A DNA stretch of 64,000 bases from the NCBI RefSeq assembly GCF_004339525.1, contig NZ_SMGE01000001.1:2542001-2606000 (forward strand). Direction: 5' to 3'. This DNA comes from Flavobacterium sp. 90 (GTDB lineage Bacteria; Bacteroidota; Bacteroidia; Flavobacteriales; Flavobacteriaceae). The position numbers and the translations under genes are program-made. Positions 54,132 to 63,249 of the stretch are shown here, one piece after another. How positions within the stretch are numbered: the first letter of the stretch is position 1; each line of letters starts with the position of its first letter. The notes beneath the pieces were generated by a model. It did no database searches and had not been told where the DNA came from. It was given only the letters and a program-made list of their open reading frames with translations.

Positions 54132-56531
54132 ATGAAATTAAAAAACACATTTTTCATTTTACTATTCACAACTTTTTGCCTCAACATGACCGCACAATCA
54201 AGTCATGTTTTATGGTATAATAAACCCGCAGAATTTTTTGAAGAAAGTTTAGTTTTAGGAAACGGAAAAATGGGAGCAACTGTTTTTGGCGGCGCAAACA
54301 CGGATAAAATTTATCTAAATGACATCACGCTTTGGTCGGGAGAACCTGTAAATGCAAATATGAATCCCGAAGCGTACAAAAATATTCCGGCAATTCGAGA
54401 AGCACTCAAAAACGAAGATTACAAACTAGCTGATGAATTGAATAAAAAAATTGAAGGAAAAAATTCGGAATCATATTCGCCACTCGGAACGTTAGAAATC
54501 AATAATTCTGAGAAAGGAAAAGCAGTCAATTATTATCGTGAGTTGGATATTTCGAATGCCGTATCAAAAGTGACTTATGAAATGAACGGTATCAAATTTA
54601 CTCGCGAATATTTTGTTTCGGCACCAGACCAAATCATGGTAATTAAGTTGACAAGCAGTGAAAAAGGAGGTTTGAATTTTGATATTAATTTAAAAAGTTT
54701 ACTAAAATCAAATGTCGAAGTACAAAATAATATTTTGATAATGACCGGAGTCGCTCCAATTCATGAAAATCCAGGATATTCAGTTTTACCAAAATACGGA
54801 CAAGTAAAAGAAAGAGGGACAAGATTTACTACTTTAATTCAAGTTAAAAAAACAGACGGAAAAATTACAAGTTCCAGAGATGCTTTAACTTTAAAAGACG
54901 CAACCGAAGCCTATATTTACGTTTCTGTGGCTACAAGTTTTAATGGTTTTGACAAAAATCCTTCGACGGAAGGTTTAAATGATATATCAATTGCGTTACA
55001 AAATCTGAACAAGGCATTTGTACAACCATTCGATAAATTAAAAGAAAGTCATACAAAAGATTATCAAAAATTCTACAATCGTGTTTCTTTAGATTTAGGA
55101 AAAACAACTGCACCGGATTTACCTACAGACGAACGTTTACTAAGATATTCAGACGGAAAAGAAGATAAAAATTTAGAAATCCTTTACTTCAATTACGGAC
55201 GTTATTTGCTAATAAGCAGTTCAAGAACTTTGGGCGTTCCTGCGAATTTACAAGGAATTTGGAATCCATATCTAAATCCGCCTTGGAGTAGTAATTATAC
55301 GATGAACATCAATCTGGAAGAAAATTATTGGCTTGCCGAAAATACAAATCTTTCTGAAATGCATTTGCCACTTTTGAGTTTTATAAAAAATCTTTCGGTT
55401 ACCGGAAAAATTACTGCAAAGACATTCTATGGCGTAAATGAAGGTTGGGCTTCGGCACATAATTCTGATATTTGGGCAATGACGAATCCCGTTGGAAATT
55501 TTGAGAAAGAAGATCCAAGTTGGGCTTGCTGGCCATTATCGGGAGCTTGGTTGAGTACACATATTTGGGAACATTACGTTTTTACGCAAGACAAAAAATA
55601 CCTAAAAAACGAAGGATATCCAATTATGAAAGGCGCTTCGCAATTCTTTTTAGGATGGATGATTACGGACAAAAACGGAAATTTAATTACTTCGCCTTCG
55701 ACTTCACCGGAGAATAAATACATTGCGCCGGATGGTTTTATTGGAGCAACGATGTATGGCGGAACAGCAGATTTAGCGATGATTCGAGAATGTTTTGAAA
55801 AGACAATTAAAGCGTCAGAAGTTTTAAATATTGATGCCGATTTCAGAGCAAAATTAGAAAAAGCACTTTCTAAATTTCATCCGTATCAAGTTGGTAAAAA
55901 AGGAAACTTGCAAGAATGGTATTTTGACTGGAATGACGAAGATCCAAAACACCGTCACCAATCGCATTTATTCGGACTTTTTCCTGGCGATCATATAACG
56001 CCATTAAAAACTCCGGATTTGGCTAAGGCTGCAAAGCAAACCTTGGAAATAAAAGGCGATGAAACAACTGGTTGGTCAAAAGGCTGGAGAATCAATCTTT
56101 GGGCAAGACTTTGGGACGGAAATCGCGCTTATAAAATGTACAGAGAATTACTTCGATATGTAGATCCTGATGGAAAGAAAACCGAAAAACCAAGAAGAGG
56201 CGGAGGAACGTATCCGAATTTATTCGACGCACATCCACCTTTTCAAATTGATGGAAACTTTGGAGGAGCCGCAGCTGTTGCCGAAATGTTAGTACAATCT
56301 GATGAAAACGAAATCCGACTTTTGCCTGCTTTACCAGACGCGTGGGAAACTGGATCAATAAAAGGAATCTGCGCTCGAGGCGGATTTGAAATCGCAATGA
56401 ATTGGGAAAATAAAAAGCTGCAAAAAATAATAATTTCTTCTAAAATAGGAGGAAAAACAACCTTAATAAACGGAGATAAAAAACAAACAATCACTCTGAA
56501 AAAAGGAGAAAGTTTAGAAATAAACTGGTAA
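54132..56531 (+). CDS. glycoside hydrolase family 95 (probable alpha-L-fucosidase)
   Basis: The protein has 799 residues from the ATG at 54132, which gives a proper signal peptide (KLKNTFFILLFTTF, cleavage near MTAQ); an upstream start at 54084 would bury it. The N-terminal domain opens WYNKPAEFFEESLVLGNGKMGA, typical of GH95. The (alpha/alpha)6 barrel shows NINLEENYWLAENTN, the acid E527 in STSPENKYI, HRHQSHLFGLFPGD and INLWARLWDGNRAYKM. It would remove terminal fucose from galactosyl side chains in the periplasm. It is the last gene of the locus and ends it before a repeat. Confidence 0.88.
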   Translation: MKLKNTFFILLFTTFCLNMTAQSSHVLWYNKPAEFFEESLVLGNGKMGATVFGGANTDKIYLNDITLWSGEPVNANMNPEAYKNIPAIREALKNEDYKLADELNKKIEGKNSESYSPLGTLEINNSEKGKAVNYYRELDISNAVSKVTYEMNGIKFTREYFVSAPDQIMVIKLTSSEKGGLNFDINLKSLLKSNVEVQNNILIMTGVAPIHENPGYSVLPKYGQVKERGTRFTTLIQVKKTDGKITSSRDALTLKDATEAYIYVSVATSFNGFDKNPSTEGLNDISIALQNLNKAFVQPFDKLKESHTKDYQKFYNRVSLDLGKTTAPDLPTDERLLRYSDGKEDKNLEILYFNYGRYLLISSSRTLGVPANLQGIWNPYLNPPWSSNYTMNINLEENYWLAENTNLSEMHLPLLSFIKNLSVTGKITAKTFYGVNEGWASAHNSDIWAMTNPVGNFEKEDPSWACWPLSGAWLSTHIWEHYVFTQDKKYLKNEGYPIMKGASQFFLGWMITDKNGNLITSPSTSPENKYIAPDGFIGATMYGGTADLAMIRECFEKTIKASEVLNIDADFRAKLEKALSKFHPYQVGKKGNLQEWYFDWNDEDPKHRHQSHLFGLFPGDHITPLKTPDLAKAAKQTLEIKGDETTGWSKGWRINLWARLWDGNRAYKMYRELLRYVDPDGKKTEKPRRGGGTYPNLFDAHPPFQIDGNFGGAAAVAEMLVQSDENEIRLLPALPDAWETGSIKGICARGGFEIAMNWENKKLQKIIISSKIGGKTTLINGDKKQTITLKKGESLEINW

Positions 56532-56550
56532 AGTTATTTTAGAAACCTAC

Positions 56551-56627
56551 TGTCAGGCTGAGCGAAGTCGAAGCTTCTAGAGAAGGCACGATTTGTATAA
56601 TGGACTTCGACTTAGCTCAACCTGACA
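56551..56627. repeat. inverted repeat closing the sugar locus
   Basis: Arms of 23 bp beginning TGTCAGGCTGAGCGAAGTCG differ at two positions and enclose a 31-base loop. It may double as a transcription end. The following 56640-56730 stretch has smaller TTTTATCCGCGT copies. Confidence 0.75.
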
Positions 56628-56744
56628 AATCAAACCCGTTTTTATCCGCGTTTTTACGAAGTAAATCTGTTTTATCCGCGTCAAAATTATACGCTGATTT
56701 TACTGATTCGCTAAAGCGAAAACGCTGATAAAAAACGGATTTTT

Positions 56745-57302
56745 CTAATTACTTTCTGAAGTTTCTTCTTTTTCAGTTTCCTCTTTTGGTTTATCTGCTT
56801 GGCTTTCTTTAAATTCTTCGTACCATTTTTCGATCGAAGGATAAACGAAAGCGGCTACTTTTTTTACAGGATTATAAAAAATAGATTTATCTAAAGTTTC
56901 TTTTTTGGCGAAAGTTTCATTGAAGTTTATTTTTTCAAAAAGCGCAATAAAAATACTTAGAATTAAGATCGTTTTTAGGATTCTGAAAAAACCTCCGCCA
57001 AGTTTATTTGCCCAGCCAAGAAAAGCAAAATCGGCAATTCCGGTAAGGATTTTGGCTAGAAAATAAACACCAATTACCACTAAAATAAAAGTCAGAATAA
57101 AAGCAGTAACCTGAATCGTGTTTGGATTCCAGGAAACGTGCTTCATGATCATTTCTTTCATTAAAGACGAAAATTTAATCGCAATATAAATTCCCAACAA
57201 TAACGAAATAAAGGAAGCAACTTCTACAAAAAGACCGTTTTTAATTCCTTTGTATAAACTAAAAGCTAAAAGTGCTCCAAAAAGCATGTCTAAAAAACTC
57301 AT
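56745..57302 (-). CDS. CvpA-family membrane protein
   Basis: The protein has 185 residues from the ATG at 57302 (MSFLDMLFGALLAFSLYKGIKNG); an upstream TTG at 57329 would add nine polar residues and is less likely. Four membrane segments span about residues 3-20, 26-45, 60-85 and 95-120, followed by a charged C-terminal tail rich in K and E. CvpA was first linked to colicin V production and is tied to envelope stress in other bacteria; its function here is not known. It is a single gene, convergent with the sugar locus. Confidence 0.8.
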   Translation of the reverse strand: MSFLDMLFGALLAFSLYKGIKNGLFVEVASFISLLLGIYIAIKFSSLMKEMIMKHVSWNPNTIQVTAFILTFILVVIGVYFLAKILTGIADFAFLGWANKLGGGFFRILKTILILSIFIALFEKINFNETFAKKETLDKSIFYNPVKKVAAFVYPSIEKWYEEFKESQADKPKEETEKEETSESN

Positions 57303-57554
57303 ATTTTCTTTGGTTTTATTGAGGCGCAAATATATATCTTTTTTTGAGGTTCAGAGGTTAAGAGTTGCAAAGGTTCAGAGGTTTTTTAGCCCGCGGATTA
57401 TGCTGATTTAGCGGATTATCGCAGATTAAAATTATTTGGCTGATTTATGACTTAAAAATTTTATGATTTGTCGTCAAGGTTTAAAGAATAAAAAAATAAA
57501 ATCAGCGCAAATCTGCCAAAATCCGCGTCATCTGCGTGCCATTTCAATACTATG

Positions 57555-57607
57555 AAAACGGAAGTTTCCGTTTTTTAAGGTCTTTGAATTTGAAGTCCGT
57601 ATCTTTG
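57555..57607 (+). promoter_or_regulatory. small hairpin and -7 element before the 118-residue protein gene
   Basis: The 57303-57668 gap holds no gene. It carries degenerate GCGGATTATCGCAGATT / AATCTGCCAAAATCCGCG inverted copies, a hairpin AAAACGGAA / TTCCGTTTTTT (57555-57576), and TATCTTTG (57600-57607), which fits the -7 element. No TTG occurs at the usual distance. Confidence 0.4.
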
Positions 57608-57668
57608 CAAGCTAAATTTTACGTTTTTTGAATTAATAATTCACAATTCATAATTCACAATTATAAAA

Positions 57669-58025
57669 ATGTCCAGAGATACAATACTAAAAGAGCGATG
57701 GGAAAAGCTCGTCGATATACTTTCTAATCAGTTTTCGCAAGGTGAAGACTTAGATTTAGATGCCATAATTTACCTAATTGGAGTTCAGGAACTCGGAAAA
57801 GTACACCGCGAATTCAAAAAAGATGAAAAATTAAATCTGATGCACATCGCTATTTGCCGATTATTGGAACCTTATGGGTTTTATGAATTCGATTTTTTTG
57901 ATGCTGAAGGATGGCCACATTACAAAGTAAAAGAAGAATTGCCTTCGCTAAAAGCGGGAGAACAATCGGTTTTGATGAAAGAAGCGATTGTGAATTATTT
58001 CTTAGAAAGAGAACTTATCGAGTAG
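57669..58025 (+). CDS. conserved hypothetical protein, 118 residues
   Basis: The protein is soluble and acidic, with predicted helices and no signal peptide or membrane segment. Visible features are AIIYLIGVQELGKVHREFKKDEKLNL and ICRLLEPYGFYEF-DFFDAEGWPHYK. I do not recognise a family. The start MSRDTILKERWEKL is a good cytoplasmic N-terminus. A second, zinc-ribbon protein gene follows 97 bp downstream. Confidence 0.62.
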   Translation: MSRDTILKERWEKLVDILSNQFSQGEDLDLDAIIYLIGVQELGKVHREFKKDEKLNLMHIAICRLLEPYGFYEFDFFDAEGWPHYKVKEELPSLKAGEQSVLMKEAIVNYFLERELIE

Positions 58026-58122
58026 GTTTTTTAGTTTTCAGTCGCAGTCTCAGTTTTCAGAATTTGCTAAACTGTAAACTGCGACTGAACACTTAAAACC
58101 GCGACTGAAAACTAAAAAAAAG

Positions 58123-58650
58123 ATGTGTAGATACGCAATGGTCGCCTACAAACCTCATTATGCTTGTTTTAATTGTCGGAAAACATTTAAGAGAAGACTT
58201 ATAAATGATATAAAAAGAGGCGCAGAATCGATTCAAGAGGCAAAATGTCCTGAATGTGGCGAATTAATGGCAAATATGGGACTTGATTTTGAATCGCCAA
58301 AAAAGGATGATTTAAAAAAATGGGAACATCTGAAAAGTTTATATTCTGTTGGAATCGCTTTTCATTCTTGTGGTTGCAGTGGTCCGGGTTACATTCCTAA
58401 TTCTAAAGAAAAATTAATCGAATATTTTGAGGATTTAAAAACAAATTATCTTAAAAGTATTGATTTTTGGAGAACCCGAATAGAACCAACGACCAAAGTT
58501 GAGCATGATAAAGACAGTCAGAGAAACTGGGGAAAATTAAATGCTATTTCGGCAAACTTTAAAAAAGAGATTGTTAAGAATCAGGATGGAATAGATTTCT
58601 GGCTCAAAAAAGTACAGGAAATAGAAAGCAAAATAAGTCTGATAAAATAG
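58123..58650 (+). CDS. hypothetical zinc-ribbon protein
   Basis: The protein has 175 residues. Two CxxC pairs (C15-C18 in CFNC, C42-C45 in CPEC) can bind one zinc ion, and a third cluster HSCGCSGPG (C83, C85) follows. The rest is helical and charged with a long C-terminal helix. The start could also be the ATG at 58138 (MVAYKPHYA). No family is recognised; a nucleic-acid or protein contact through the ribbon is possible. Confidence 0.6.
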   Translation: MCRYAMVAYKPHYACFNCRKTFKRRLINDIKRGAESIQEAKCPECGELMANMGLDFESPKKDDLKKWEHLKSLYSVGIAFHSCGCSGPGYIPNSKEKLIEYFEDLKTNYLKSIDFWRTRIEPTTKVEHDKDSQRNWGKLNAISANFKKEIVKNQDGIDFWLKKVQEIESKISLIK

Positions 58651-58749
58651 TTGTGAAGGAATATCACAGCTTGCAAAGGAAACTTTAAATTTTAGACTTT
58701 AAACTTGAAACAAATTATGTAAATTTGTATTCTCAATTATTGAAGGAAA

Positions 58750-59769
58750 ATGATAGATAAGATAAAACAACATATAGAGGAAGCTAAAGCCTTTAATGAA
58801 AAAAACAAAGAATCCTTAGAACAATTCCGTATTAAATATTTAGGTAGTAAGGGTTTGTTGAAAGAACTTTTTACAGAGTTCAAAAACATTCCAAACGACC
58901 AGAAAAAAGATTTTGGACAAGTAATTAATACTTTAAAAACAGTTGCCGAAGAAAAAGTTAGACTTATTCAGGAAGAACTGGAAAGTAAAGAAGAAATTAA
59001 AGGTGTTTTTGGTGATTTAACTCGTGCTGCAGAACCAGTTATTATTGGTTCTCGTCATCCGATTTCTATCGTTAAAAATCAAATTATAGACATTTTTGCC
59101 AACATTGGTTTCAACGTTTCCGAAGGTCCGGAAATCGAAGACGACTGGCATAATTTCACCGCATTAAACTTACCGGAATATCATCCGGCGCGTGATATGC
59201 AGGATACATTTTTCATTCAGACAAATCCTGATGTGTTGTTGCGTACGCATACATCATCAGTTCAGGTGCGTTATATGGAAAATCACAAACCGCCAATTCG
59301 TACTATTTCTCCGGGACGTGTTTTCCGTAACGAAGCAATTTCGTCACGTTCGCACTGTATTTTCCACCAAGTGGAAGGATTGTACATTGACAAAGACGTT
59401 TCGTTTGCAGATTTGAAACAAACATTACTTTATTTTACCAAAGAAATGTTCGGAAAATCTAAGATTCGTTTACGTCCTTCATACTTTCCGTTTACAGAAC
59501 CAAGTGCCGAAATTGATATCTATTGGGGTTTAAAAACCGAAACTGATTACCGTATCACAAAAGGAACTGGTTGGTTAGAAATTGGTGGTTGCGGAATGGT
59601 TGATCCAAATGTTCTTAAAAATTGCGACATCAATCCTGACGAATACAACGGTTTTGCCTTTGGAATGGGAGTAGAGCGTATCGCAATGTTGCTATATCAA
59701 ATTGGTGATATCCGTATGTTTTACGAAAATGATGTTCGTTTCTTAGAGCAATTTAAAGCAAATATTTAA
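58750..59769 (+). CDS. pheS: phenylalanyl-tRNA synthetase alpha subunit
   Basis: PheS forms an alpha2beta2 enzyme with PheT that charges tRNA-Phe. The 339-residue protein has an N-terminal coiled coil (about 1-85), then the class II core: [10 protein letters not shown], motif 2 [35 protein letters not shown], and motif 3 [14 protein letters not shown] near the C-terminus. The pheT gene is not next to it, so the subunits are encoded apart. A TAAATTTG word at 58720-58727 precedes the start. A perfect inverted repeat closes the gene. Confidence 0.97.
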   Translation: MIDKIKQHIEEAKAFNEKNKESLEQFRIKYLGSKGLLKELFTEFKNIPNDQKKDFGQVINTLKTVAEEKVRLIQEELESKEEIKGVFGDLTRAAEPVIIGSRHPISIVKNQIIDIFANIGFNVSEGPEIEDDWHNFTALNLPEYHPARDMQDTFFIQTNPDVLLRTHTSSVQVRYMENHKPPIRTISPGRVFRNEAISSRSHCIFHQVEGLYIDKDVSFADLKQTLLYFTKEMFGKSKIRLRPSYFPFTEPSAEIDIYWGLKTETDYRITKGTGWLEIGGCGMVDPNVLKNCDINPDEYNGFAFGMGVERIAMLLYQIGDIRMFYENDVRFLEQFKANI

Positions 59770-59778
59770 TTTAAGTCG

Positions 59779-59829
59779 AAAGTCAAAAGTCGAAAGTCTC
59801 AAAGTTTGGGACTTTCGACTTTTGACTTT
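59779..59829. terminator. perfect inverted repeat after pheS
   Basis: Arms of 20 bp (AAAGTCAAAAGTCGAAAGTC and complement) flank an 11-base loop. No long T-run follows, so it may be a repeat as much as a terminator. Confidence 0.55.
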
Positions 59830-59846
59830 ATAACTTTTGACACATT

Positions 59847-60254
59847 ATGAAAGCAGATATAACAATCCCAGAAGTAGAAAACGTGTTTTTAGCCGCTGTT
59901 CAGGAATGGAGCGATGATTTTATGGAAAAAGTGTGGTACGCTTATCTTGTAAACGACAGTGATTTTAATTTAGACAGCGTTATGGTAGTTTCAAAAGCAT
60001 TTGGAACTATTGATGGCGAAATGAAAAAAACATCAGTTTTGCGTCATGCATTTGTTGAAGTTCCGGCAGTTTCAGTAGTAAAAATCGAAATGGTAGAGAA
60101 AAGCTTATTGGTTTTGAACAACGAATTTATGGTGACTTTCTTCATTGATAATAAATTATACGACAAGAAATTCATCTTCAAATCAAACCTAATCAATGAA
60201 AACGATACGGAAGAAGTGCCGATTTTGTTTGTTGAGGGGGTTATGGTGAAATAA
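59847..60254 (+). CDS. conserved hypothetical protein, 135 residues
   Basis: The product is a small cytoplasmic acidic protein (MKADITIPEVENVFLAAVQEW) with alternating strands, for example WYAYLVNDSDFNLDSVMVVSK and FMVTFFIDNKLYDKKFIFKSN. No motif is recognised. It follows pheS at a distance of 77 bp, with the inverted repeat between, so limited read-through is possible. It ends near a strong terminator. Confidence 0.6.
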   Translation: MKADITIPEVENVFLAAVQEWSDDFMEKVWYAYLVNDSDFNLDSVMVVSKAFGTIDGEMKKTSVLRHAFVEVPAVSVVKIEMVEKSLLVLNNEFMVTFFIDNKLYDKKFIFKSNLINENDTEEVPILFVEGVMVK

Positions 60255-60315
60255 GAAGCAAGATTTGTAGATGCAAGAAGCAAGAGAATAGATTATAGAG
60301 AATAGAATAAAGAAG

Positions 60316-60354
60316 AAAGAGCCAAGATCTAAATAATTAGTCTTGGCTCTTTTT
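60316..60354. terminator. terminator between the 135-residue protein gene and gpsA
   Basis: AAAGAGCCAAGA and TCTTGGCTCTTTTT arms face each other across a 13-base loop. The A-run on one side and T-run on the other allow use by both converging genes. Confidence 0.8.
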
Positions 60355-60469
60355 ATATCATAAACAAAAGTCTATATCTAGTCTTGCTTCTTTCTTCTTG
60401 CGTTTAAAAATCTAGAATCTAACCGCTACAATCTTGCTTCTTGCCTCTAAAAGTCTTTCTTCTAAAAAA

Positions 60470-61465
60470 TTAATCCAAAGACTCAGTCAGTTTCTTAAAC
60501 ACAGATTTAGCATCTTTTCCTTCGTACAAAACTGCGTAAACGGCATCTATAATAGGAGTTTTTGCGCCGTAACCTTGATTTAGTTTATAGGCACTTTTTG
60601 TTGCGTAATAACCTTCGGCAACCATACTCATTTCCATCATGGCACTTTTTACCGTATAGCCTTTTCCAATCATGTTTCCGAACATTCTGTTTCTTGAGAA
60701 TACGGAATATCCTGTAACCAATAAATCGCCCAAATAAGCAGAATCATTGATGTTACGTTTCATTTTATGAACCTTTCTAATGAATTTTTTCATCTCACGG
60801 ATTCCGTTACTCATCATAACCGATTGAAAGTTGTCTCCATAACCTAAACCGTGTGCGATTCCGGCAGCGATTGCGTAAATGTTTTTAAGCATTGCAGCAT
60901 ATTCGGTACCAATAATATCATCAGAGATTTTGGCTTTGATATAGTTTCCGGAAAGTGATTTAGCAACAATTCGCGCTTTATCAGGATCGCCACAAGCAAT
61001 TGTTAGATAAGAAAGTCTTTCTAAAGCCACTTCTTCAGCGTGACATGGACCTGTAATAACTCCAATATTGTAATATGGAATATCGTATTGAATGTGAAAA
61101 TGTTCTCCAACAATTAAACTTGTTTCAGGTACAATTCCTTTAATGGCCGAGAATATAATTTTGTCTGACAATGAAACAGTCATATTCTTTAATTCGGCAT
61201 CAAGAAAAGCAGATGGAATAGCAAAGATCACATAATCGGCATATTCGATCGCTTCGTTTATATTATTGGTTAATTTAAGTTTATTGGTATCAAATTCAAC
61301 TGAACTTAAATAGTTTGGATTGTGCTTGTATTTCTGAATGTGCTCGATTGCAGCATCGTTACGCATGTACCACGCAATTTCTGAGAGATTAACGCATAAC
61401 ATTTTTGCAATTGCCGTTGCCCAGCTTCCTCCTCCAATTACTGCAAATTTTAAATTTTCACTCAT
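60470..61465 (-). CDS. gpsA: NAD(P)-dependent glycerol-3-phosphate dehydrogenase
   Basis: GpsA reduces dihydroxyacetone phosphate to sn-glycerol 3-phosphate for phospholipid synthesis in the cytoplasm. The 331-residue protein has the Rossmann motif FAVIGGGSWATAIAKML at its start, AIPSAF, SAIKGIVPET, GPCHAEEVA, the catalytic-lysine region TEYAAMLKNIYAIAAG, and the C-terminal SRNRMFGNMIGKGYT segment. The length is normal. It has a good promoter and shares a terminator with the gene to its left. Confidence 0.96.
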   Translation of the reverse strand: MSENLKFAVIGGGSWATAIAKMLCVNLSEIAWYMRNDAAIEHIQKYKHNPNYLSSVEFDTNKLKLTNNINEAIEYADYVIFAIPSAFLDAELKNMTVSLSDKIIFSAIKGIVPETSLIVGEHFHIQYDIPYYNIGVITGPCHAEEVALERLSYLTIACGDPDKARIVAKSLSGNYIKAKISDDIIGTEYAAMLKNIYAIAAGIAHGLGYGDNFQSVMMSNGIREMKKFIRKVHKMKRNINDSAYLGDLLVTGYSVFSRNRMFGNMIGKGYTVKSAMMEMSMVAEGYYATKSAYKLNQGYGAKTPIIDAVYAVLYEGKDAKSVFKKLTESLD

Positions 61466-61483
61466 TATTTTAATAATTTAAAA

Positions 61484-61515
61484 CAAAAGTACTTAATAAT
61501 GTAGTAATAATACAA
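61484..61515 (-). promoter_or_regulatory. predicted gpsA promoter
   Basis: On the minus strand TTG (61515-61513) and TACTTTTG (61491-61484) are 21 bases apart, which puts transcription start about 12-15 bases before the gpsA ATG. The rest of the 61466-61814 gap holds no gene. Confidence 0.65.
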
Positions 61516-61701
61516 AATCTCATTTAAGAAATTTCTAAAACCCCTTTAATTTCAATGGTTTTCAGGGAGTTTTAAATTAATAAAAAAATAATTTACTATT
61601 TATACAATAATATTAAAGCTCTTACGTTGTAACTGATTATAAATTAGAATTTTAAATGAGTTTAATAAGAATTGAGTTAGTTAGTTTTGTTTTAGTATTT
61701 T

Positions 61702-61739
61702 AAAAAGGCGTTCCTAAATAACTTAAGAACGCCTTTTTT
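61702..61739. terminator. terminator after the iron-type alcohol dehydrogenase gene
   Basis: AAAAAGGCGTTC and GAACGCCTTTTTT arms face each other across about 14 bases, with an A-run and a T-run on the two sides. Confidence 0.8.
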
Positions 61740-61814
61740 GATTTTAATATTTTAGTAACAGTTTACGGTCGCAGTTTTCAGTTTTTAACTGAGACTAAAT
61801 ACTGAGACTGTCAA

Positions 61815-62972
61815 TTAATAGCTCATTTCAACAATTGATTTTACTTTGTCTAAAGTTACTAATTGGTTTTCGCCAAGACCTTTCCAGCCTCTTTCGTCAA
61901 AACGACTTACGATGAAATCCGCAGTTTTAGAATAATCATCTGTGTATTGCGAAAGCTTAGTATCCATTCCCATTGTATGGAAAAATTCTACCGTTTTGTT
62001 AATCGCTTCTTTAGCAACTTCATCTTCAGAACCTTGTAAACCAAAAATTCTTCTTCCGTATTGTGCCAGTTTTCCTTTTTTAGTTTCAAACATCACTTTA
62101 TACAAACTTGGTCCGATAATAGCCAAAGTTCTGGCATGATCGATTCCGTATAAAGCAGTTAATTCATGACCAATCATGTGCGTTGCCCAATCTGAAGGAA
62201 CACCTTTTTGAATCAATCCGTTTAAAGCCATTGTACAGCTCCACATAAAATTTGAAGCCAAAGCATAATCTGTTGGGTTTTCAACAACGCTTGGACCAAC
62301 TTCGATTAAAGTCTGCAAAATACCTTCGGCAATTCTATCTTGTAAATAACCTTCGTGCGGATACGTTAAATATTGCTCCATTACGTGAGTATAAGCGTCT
62401 ACAACACCGTTTTGCAATTGTCTTTTTGGTAAAGAAGCAATTACAGTTGGGTCACAAATAGAGAATTTTGGGAATAATGCGCTTCCGCCAAAAGCAAGTT
62501 TTTCCTGAGTAGCTTTAATCGTAACTACAGAACCCGAATTCATTTCGCTTCCTGTTGCAGGCAAAGTTAAAACAGTTCCAAAAGGCACCGCATTTTCTTT
62601 GATCAGCATACGTTTTTGTAAAATATCAATCGGATTTCCGTCAAAGTTTACTGCTGCCGAAATAAATTTCACACCATCAATTACAGATCCACCACCAACA
62701 GCAAGAATAAAATCAATTTTCTCGGCTTTAATAACTTCAACTGCTTTCATCAATGTTTCAAAATGCGGATTTGGTTCAATTCCACCAAATTCTACAATAT
62801 CAAAACCTTTTAAGTTGTTGATTACTTGCTCGTGTACACCATTTTTAAAAATACTTCCACCACCGTAAGCCAATAAAATTTTAGCATCTTTTGGTACTAA
62901 AGTAGAAAGTTTTTCAATTTGTCCTTTTCCGAAGATTAAATTCGTCGGATTATATAATTCAAAGTTTAACAT
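61815..62972 (-). CDS. iron-containing alcohol dehydrogenase (YqhD/BDH type)
   Basis: The protein has 385 residues. The cofactor region has GGGSIFKNG and GGGSVIDGVKFISAAV (NADPH-type), and the metal site is in GVVDAYTHVMEQYL, the HMIGHELTALY segment and GIDHARTLAI. This group reduces a range of aldehydes to alcohols, as in E. coli YqhD. It is cytoplasmic. The next gene is a DJ-1/PfpI-like protein in the same orientation; both could respond to reactive aldehydes, but that is inference. The 277 bp between them contains short TCTAAG-rich repeats. Confidence 0.87.
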   Translation of the reverse strand: MLNFELYNPTNLIFGKGQIEKLSTLVPKDAKILLAYGGGSIFKNGVHEQVINNLKGFDIVEFGGIEPNPHFETLMKAVEVIKAEKIDFILAVGGGSVIDGVKFISAAVNFDGNPIDILQKRMLIKENAVPFGTVLTLPATGSEMNSGSVVTIKATQEKLAFGGSALFPKFSICDPTVIASLPKRQLQNGVVDAYTHVMEQYLTYPHEGYLQDRIAEGILQTLIEVGPSVVENPTDYALASNFMWSCTMALNGLIQKGVPSDWATHMIGHELTALYGIDHARTLAIIGPSLYKVMFETKKGKLAQYGRRIFGLQGSEDEVAKEAINKTVEFFHTMGMDTKLSQYTDDYSKTADFIVSRFDERGWKGLGENQLVTLDKVKSIVEMSY

Positions 62973-63249
62973 TTTTCTTAGAGTTTCTAAGATGCTAGGG
63001 TTCTAAGGGACTAAGTATTTTGCGTACTCAATATCTAGGAATCTTAGCATCTGTTTATTATTGTTTTTAAGTTTCTGAGATACTAAGTTTCTGAGGTTCT
63101 AAGTTTTTTTTCTTTGGACTTATCGATCAAGCTTAGCATCTTTGTTTTTAATTCTATTTTATGTTTATTGGTGAATAAGAGAGTGAGTTTTTAAGTTAGT
63201 AAGAAAAAACCTTAGCACCTTAGTATCTCAGAACCTTAGCACCTTTTCT

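Noticed and set aside
25709..56531. Reading the locus as a xylan utilization system because of xylA, xylB, GH39 and GH43
   Set aside because: No GH10 or GH11 endo-xylanase, GH67 or GH115 is present, while BACON-GH5, GH31, GH2 and GH95 fit xyloglucan better.
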